The notes beneath the pieces are model-generated. The model saw nothing but the letters and a program-made list of their open reading frames with translations, ran no database searches and was not told where the DNA came from. From Allacma fusca (Eukaryota; Arthropoda; Collembola; Symphypleona; Sminthuridae), in the NCBI GenBank assembly GCA_947179485.1, contig OX359247.1, positions 61,849,131 through 61,913,130 of the forward strand: DNA of 64,000 nucleotides, given 5' to 3'. A program made the translations under genes and the position numbers. Position 1 is the stretch's first letter, and every line of letters begins with the position of its first letter. Positions 60,183 through 64,000 of the stretch are shown here, piece after piece.

Positions 60183-60366
60183 ATTCTAAATGTGAGTAAA
60201 CAAGGGATGAGAAAAATGTTTTTATGGTTTTGTTAGTGATTAGGCGTTTATGTCTTATTAGCATTGAGCATTTGAAAGACATTTTGTGGCATATGTAGTT
60301 AACATGGAGACAGAAATCAAGTTTTGGGTCAAGTAATATTCCAAGGTATTTAAATTGATTAACCCT

Positions 60367-61305
60367 CTAGATAGTGACATTATTATAGGATATTGAGTTG
60401 AAGTTTACATGCTTTCGAGAGTTAGGTTTTGAGAAGACCATAAAAAATGTTTTCGTGCTATTTATTTCCATGCTGTTGTTAGAGCACCAGAGTAGGAAAT
60501 TATGTAGGGAATTTGTTAATTTTGCACGTAGTTCTTCTGGGGTCATGCCGTCAACTACATCACCTACGTCATCTGCATACTCAGTGTCTTCCTGTAATAT
60601 ATCTCCGATGTCATCAAAAAATAGGATTAAGAGTAATGGGCCCAGAACACTCCCTTGTGGTATTCCAGCGTGCAATGGAAAAGGCTCGGAGAGATTACCA
60701 TTTAATTTTATTCGAAATGATCTATTAGTAAGATAACTGGATATGACTCTAAGGAGATAAGCCGGGACCTTAAATCTTGATCTTAGTTTGTTAAGTAAAG
60801 CAGGGTACGGGACGGAATCAAAAGCTTTGCGAAGGTCGTAAAAGATCACAGCAACATATTTTCCGTCTCCAAGTTTTTTGTAAATTTTATTAGTAAGGTT
60901 AATTAAAGCAAGTAAGGTAGAGCGATTTTTTCGAAAGCCAAATTGTTTTTCTGATATCAGGTTGTTGTCGTTCAGATGGGAAAGAAGTCTGGACGCAATT
61001 AGGCTTTCAAAAATCTTAGATATGAAAGGGAGTATAGAGATTGGCCTGTACGAAGAAGGGCATTTTTTGTTCATGTTTGGTTTCAATATTGGAGTAACAA
61101 TAGCCTCCTTCCATTGTTTGGGGAATTCTCCAGTTTTCAAGGCGCAGTTAAAAATATTACATAATATCGGAGAAAGTACTTTGTTGCATAATTTAATAAT
61201 TTTGGCAGGTGTACGATTAAACCCAACTACTGAACTCCCTTTTACTACTTGTACTAACTTCTGGGTCTCATCATTTGATATTAGATTGAAAGTTGGAGAA
61301 TTCAT
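60367..61305 (-). pseudogene. LINE reverse transcriptase domain
   Basis: A 312-codon frame with the successive RT motifs of non-LTR retrotransposons: YRPISILPFISKIFE, QFGFRKNRST, FYDLRKAFDSV (first catalytic Asp), GIPQGSVLGPLLLILFFDDI, and YADDV (catalytic Asp pair). The polymerase core is intact over this stretch, but the frame is cut off upstream and downstream, so the element cannot be active. Confidence 0.88.
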
Positions 61306-61634
61306 ATCTGAGGTAATTTGACGTCTGAATTTGGTAATTTCTGAGGATGGGTCAATTTGAGTGACAGTAAAGACATTTGCTAATGATTCGTGGATTTTAG
61401 CTGGGTCAGTGATACTTATTTTATCAACAGTTAGTTCTGTTATTAACGTAGACTGAGGGGAGCTGTTGAGGAAAGATTTAAAGATACTCCAGGTTTGTTT
61501 AGCTGACTTAGATTTTTCTAATTCTGTCGATTAGAATAGGGACTTAGTCCTGCGGATGGAGTTAGTGACAGAATTCCGGAACTTCTTATAATCCAGCCAG
61601 GCCTGGGGACTTTTATTAATTTTAGTAATTCTTT

Positions 61635-62207
61635 TCAGGTGGGATTTATGGTGTATTGCTTTTTTAATTGACCGGTCATCCATTTAGCCCGATTAGCTTT
61701 GATTTTCTTTTTAAGGACAGGGGCGTGTTTGTCAAGTAACATGCAGCTAAGCGACTCAAAAATATCAACCCTATCAGATACCGATTTTAACTGGGTCATT
61801 TTATGCCAGTCAGTTTTTTTGTACTCAATATGCAAACTATTCAGATCTAAATTACGGTAATTTCTACAGGTAATTGTTTTAGGGGCTGAACGGATTTTAT
61901 TTTTGCCACGTATACAGTAGATGATTTCGTGGTCCGAGAGACCACTTTCCAGAATTCCTGTATCTATTATAAGGTTTTTACGTGTTATATATATATGGTC
62001 TATTAGGGATGATGATGTTTGAGTCACTCTAGTTGGGTACTTCATACATTGGGAGAGTCCATGCTTTGACATACAGCTTATCAATGCCTTTGTTTGGGTG
62101 TCTATACTCAAGAGATTAACGTTAAAATCCCCTAAGTAAATTAGTTCTTCAAAGTGATTTTTAGTAAGGTTGCTTCTTAATATTAGGCTGGCTTCTATTC
62201 TGTACAT
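61635..62207 (-). pseudogene. LINE apurinic-type endonuclease, C-terminal part
   Basis: A 190-codon frame with GDFNVN, SLIDHIYI and GLSDHEII, the late motifs of the APE endonuclease of non-LTR elements. The N-terminal motifs are missing at the truncation near 62215. The frame ends before the RT block. Confidence 0.8.
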
Positions 62208-62304
62208 TATTTACATTGTTGCTATTAGTCAGTCTGTCCCGTAAAAACTGACCTAATAGTTTAAATTGTCATTGTTATTGGATGCTTCTCCCTGCGGAGG
62301 CTGC

Positions 62305-63764
62305 TTACGTTGAGCTGTACCTGCCACAAGTTGAAGGACTGAGGATACTTTGACGATCACTGTTTCCTCTGGAATTATTTTGCAGTTGAGACTGCTGTTG
62401 ATAATTGCTGTTTTGTCCCTTAGCATTATAATTGTAATTGTTGGGATTGTTGTAATAACCTTGTTGATTATTATTGCCATTGTTGCTGTATCCTTGTTGG
62501 AAGTTTCGTCGGCCACGGCCTCTTCCACGGAAATTATTGTTGTAATTATTTCCTCTGGAATAATTAGAGTTGTAAAAGGTGCGGTTGTTGTCTTGCTGTT
62601 GTTGCTGACTGTTATTATTTGGGTGGAAAGAACCGCGTCCACGACCTCTGCTAAAGTTACGTCTAGAATTGTTGCTGTTATTTTGAATTTTGTAGCAAGT
62701 TGTCGCATTATGCCCCTTTCTGGAACAAAATTGACATACTTCTGTGAAATTACGGACTTGAGAATCATTCTTCTTGTCATTATGATTTTTCTCAGCTTTG
62801 GTTTCTTCCTTAGGAAGTGTGGCGACCGTAAGAGTAGTGACTGGAGTTTTTCTGAGTTAATTCTTTTTCTCCGTCCACAATAATTTGTAACCAAACCGAA
62901 AAAACAAATTTTCTCTGTCTGGTCCGAAAATAAATCTCTCAAATTCGTATGAAATCTTGCATAGCATTTGACTTATTTCCTTTCTTTCTGTGAAAGAACC
63001 ATTAACTTGAGAAAGTAGATCGCAGGCTTCAATGATGAACGTAGTAATTGGCTTTTTAGGATCAAAGATGTATTTGTCCCACGCCTTTGGTGCTACCTCA
63101 CATCGTTTGTCATTTTTGAAATGCTTTATGAAGTGGTCACAGAATTTGTTGAGAACGTCTTGAGGACCTAGCTCTGCTCTCCATGATTGTAGTGTAGTAT
63201 CAATGCTTTCGTATCAAGCTACGACTAACTTAGATTTCGAATTTTTGAAAAAAGAATAATAGGTAAAATAGGTAATAGGTAATAGTAAAATAGGTACCAA
63301 GCTTCTGGATCAATTTCTAAGTTTTGGCTTTCCTCAAGTAAGTTATTATGCCAAAGTAATGCATCTAATTTGATGTCATAAGGTAATATACGTTCTCTCA
63401 ATACCTTAAATAACTTCTGATTTCTCTGGATCCTTGTTAAAATGTCATCCGTAGACGAACTTCTCGCTTGATTTTGCGATTGGAAGAAAGTTTTTCCGGA
63501 CCTGAATTTAGTTCCCCAATTGAAAGAATCTCCCATCTGGTGTGCAAAAGGAACCTTCTGATGTGGTGGTTCAGTTACCTTGGGAGCCTCAGGAATCTTT
63601 CCGGACTTCTTCTGCAAAACATCCTTCTTGGCCTGGATTCGGTCCATGTCGCTTTTTAGAGAAATTAATTCTAAATCATACTGTAGGATTTCGTCAATGC
63701 CATCTTTGCCATCAGGTTTGTTGGTCGCTCCAAAATTCTCGACTTCACCGTTGTCAGACATCAT
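62305..63764 (-). pseudogene. Gag of the LTR retrotransposon with zinc knuckle and Q/N/RGG-rich tail
   Basis: Gag packages the element RNA. The first frame starts at ATG 63764 with an acidic head (MMSDNGEVENFGATNK) and a capsid-like start (DILTRIQRNQKLFKV). It goes out of frame near 63300, where AATAGGTAAAATAGGT slippage repeats intervene. Capsid similarity resumes about 63220-62940. A CCHC zinc knuckle, CQFCSRKGHNATTC, lies near 62740-62700 and is followed by a tail rich in Asn, Gln, Arg-Gly and Tyr to the stop at 62305-62307. The long hydrophobic frame on the opposite strand here is only its shadow. Frame breaks make this copy defective. Confidence 0.7.
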
Positions 63765-64000
63765 AAGGCTTTATGTATAGTCAATAGGTTTAAATGAAAT
63801 GAACTGTTCAGAGTTTCAAACTCAAATGGTGCACTGAAATTATCAGTTATTTTCCTATACTGTTCAATGTAAAAATTTCCTCTCTCACTCTTCAGGTGCA
63901 CTTTCTATAGTTTGACATAGCACTCAGAGAAACTGAGAAAAGGTAGGCGTTGCCTATAGGCGTGTCTTAACACTGATTGTCTGTTCATATGTCCAGATGT
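63765..64000 (-). other. 5' leader of the LTR retrotransposon, running off the window
   Basis: Non-coding on the minus strand upstream of the gag ATG. TGGACATATG near the window edge could be part of a tRNA primer-binding site, but without the LTR it cannot be judged. Confidence 0.35.

Larger units (their letters stand above)
59430..62215 (-). mobile_element. Decayed, 5'-truncated LINE (Jockey/CR1 type) inserted in the LTR retrotransposon
   Basis: Minus-strand order: APE-type endonuclease remnant (61635-62207), reverse transcriptase (60367-61305) and C-terminal region (59685-60182), then a short 3' tail with ATTACAATTACAAT microsatellite ending near 59430. Frames are broken between the blocks, including a stop near 61535. 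The start falls inside the endonuclease domain, as in incomplete reverse transcription. AATTTAA occurs at both junctions with the host element and may be the target duplication. The host gag ends just before and its protease starts just after, so the LINE is the younger insertion. Confidence 0.85.

Noticed and set aside
60398-60736. Plus-strand frame of 112 codons
   Set aside because: Antisense of the LINE reverse transcriptase.
62350-62883. 177-codon plus-strand frame rich in Ile and Val, like a membrane protein
   Set aside because: It is the antisense of the Asn/Gln-rich Gag tail (AAT/CAA codons read backwards as ATT/TTG).
1-64000. tRNA or rRNA genes, CRISPR arrays, bacterial operons
   Set aside because: No cloverleaf with A and B boxes, no rRNA core sequence and no spacer-repeat array was seen; the intron-rich genes rule out a prokaryotic origin.

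Overview
The window is nuclear DNA of an animal, most likely an arthropod: AT-rich, genes split by GT-AG introns of roughly 60 bp to 2 kb, and long stretches filled with transposable elements. The exact taxon cannot be fixed from sequence alone. One 200-base N run (23328-23527) is an assembly gap.

Region by region. 1-4004 (+): the last 11 exons of the autophagy lipid-transfer gene ATG2. 4999-6836: a hAT-type non-autonomous transposon. 7554-9239 (-): a single-exon, probably GPI-anchored von Willebrand factor A protein. 10283-23172 (-): 23 phase-consistent exons of a full-length ABCB (P-glycoprotein-type) transporter whose ATP-hydrolysis motifs are largely destroyed; its 5' end is lost towards the gap. 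23528-26330: a foldback-like element with long, tandem-repeat-filled inverted arms. 26331-37300: no confident gene, but several miniature transposons. 37414-40788 (+): a large uninterrupted hAT-transposase-like ORF with an unusual N-terminal extension of about 370 residues. 42763-48419: more hAT-type elements, some apparently nested. 48855-49437 (+): an intron-bearing pseudogene of proteasome subunit beta-1 (PSMB6). 49516-49545 (-): a hammerhead-like motif typical of Penelope-like elements. 52632-53015 and 54027-54430 (+): two paralogous genes for 97-residue secreted proteins. 55006 to beyond 64000 (-): an LTR retrotransposon with gag and protease but no visible reverse transcriptase or integrase, itself split by a decayed LINE.

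The host genes are not an operon and show no obvious shared pathway. The most notable things are the motif-dead but splice-intact ABCB gene, the tandem pair of small secreted proteins, the hAT-like ORF without recognisable transposon ends, and at least six hAT-type elements. Four of those have exact 8-bp target duplications, one has a duplication with one mismatch, and one keeps only a terminus. Most are filled with arrays of their own short motif. All calls come from reading by eye; exon boundaries were chosen by splice consensus, reading phase and family similarity.
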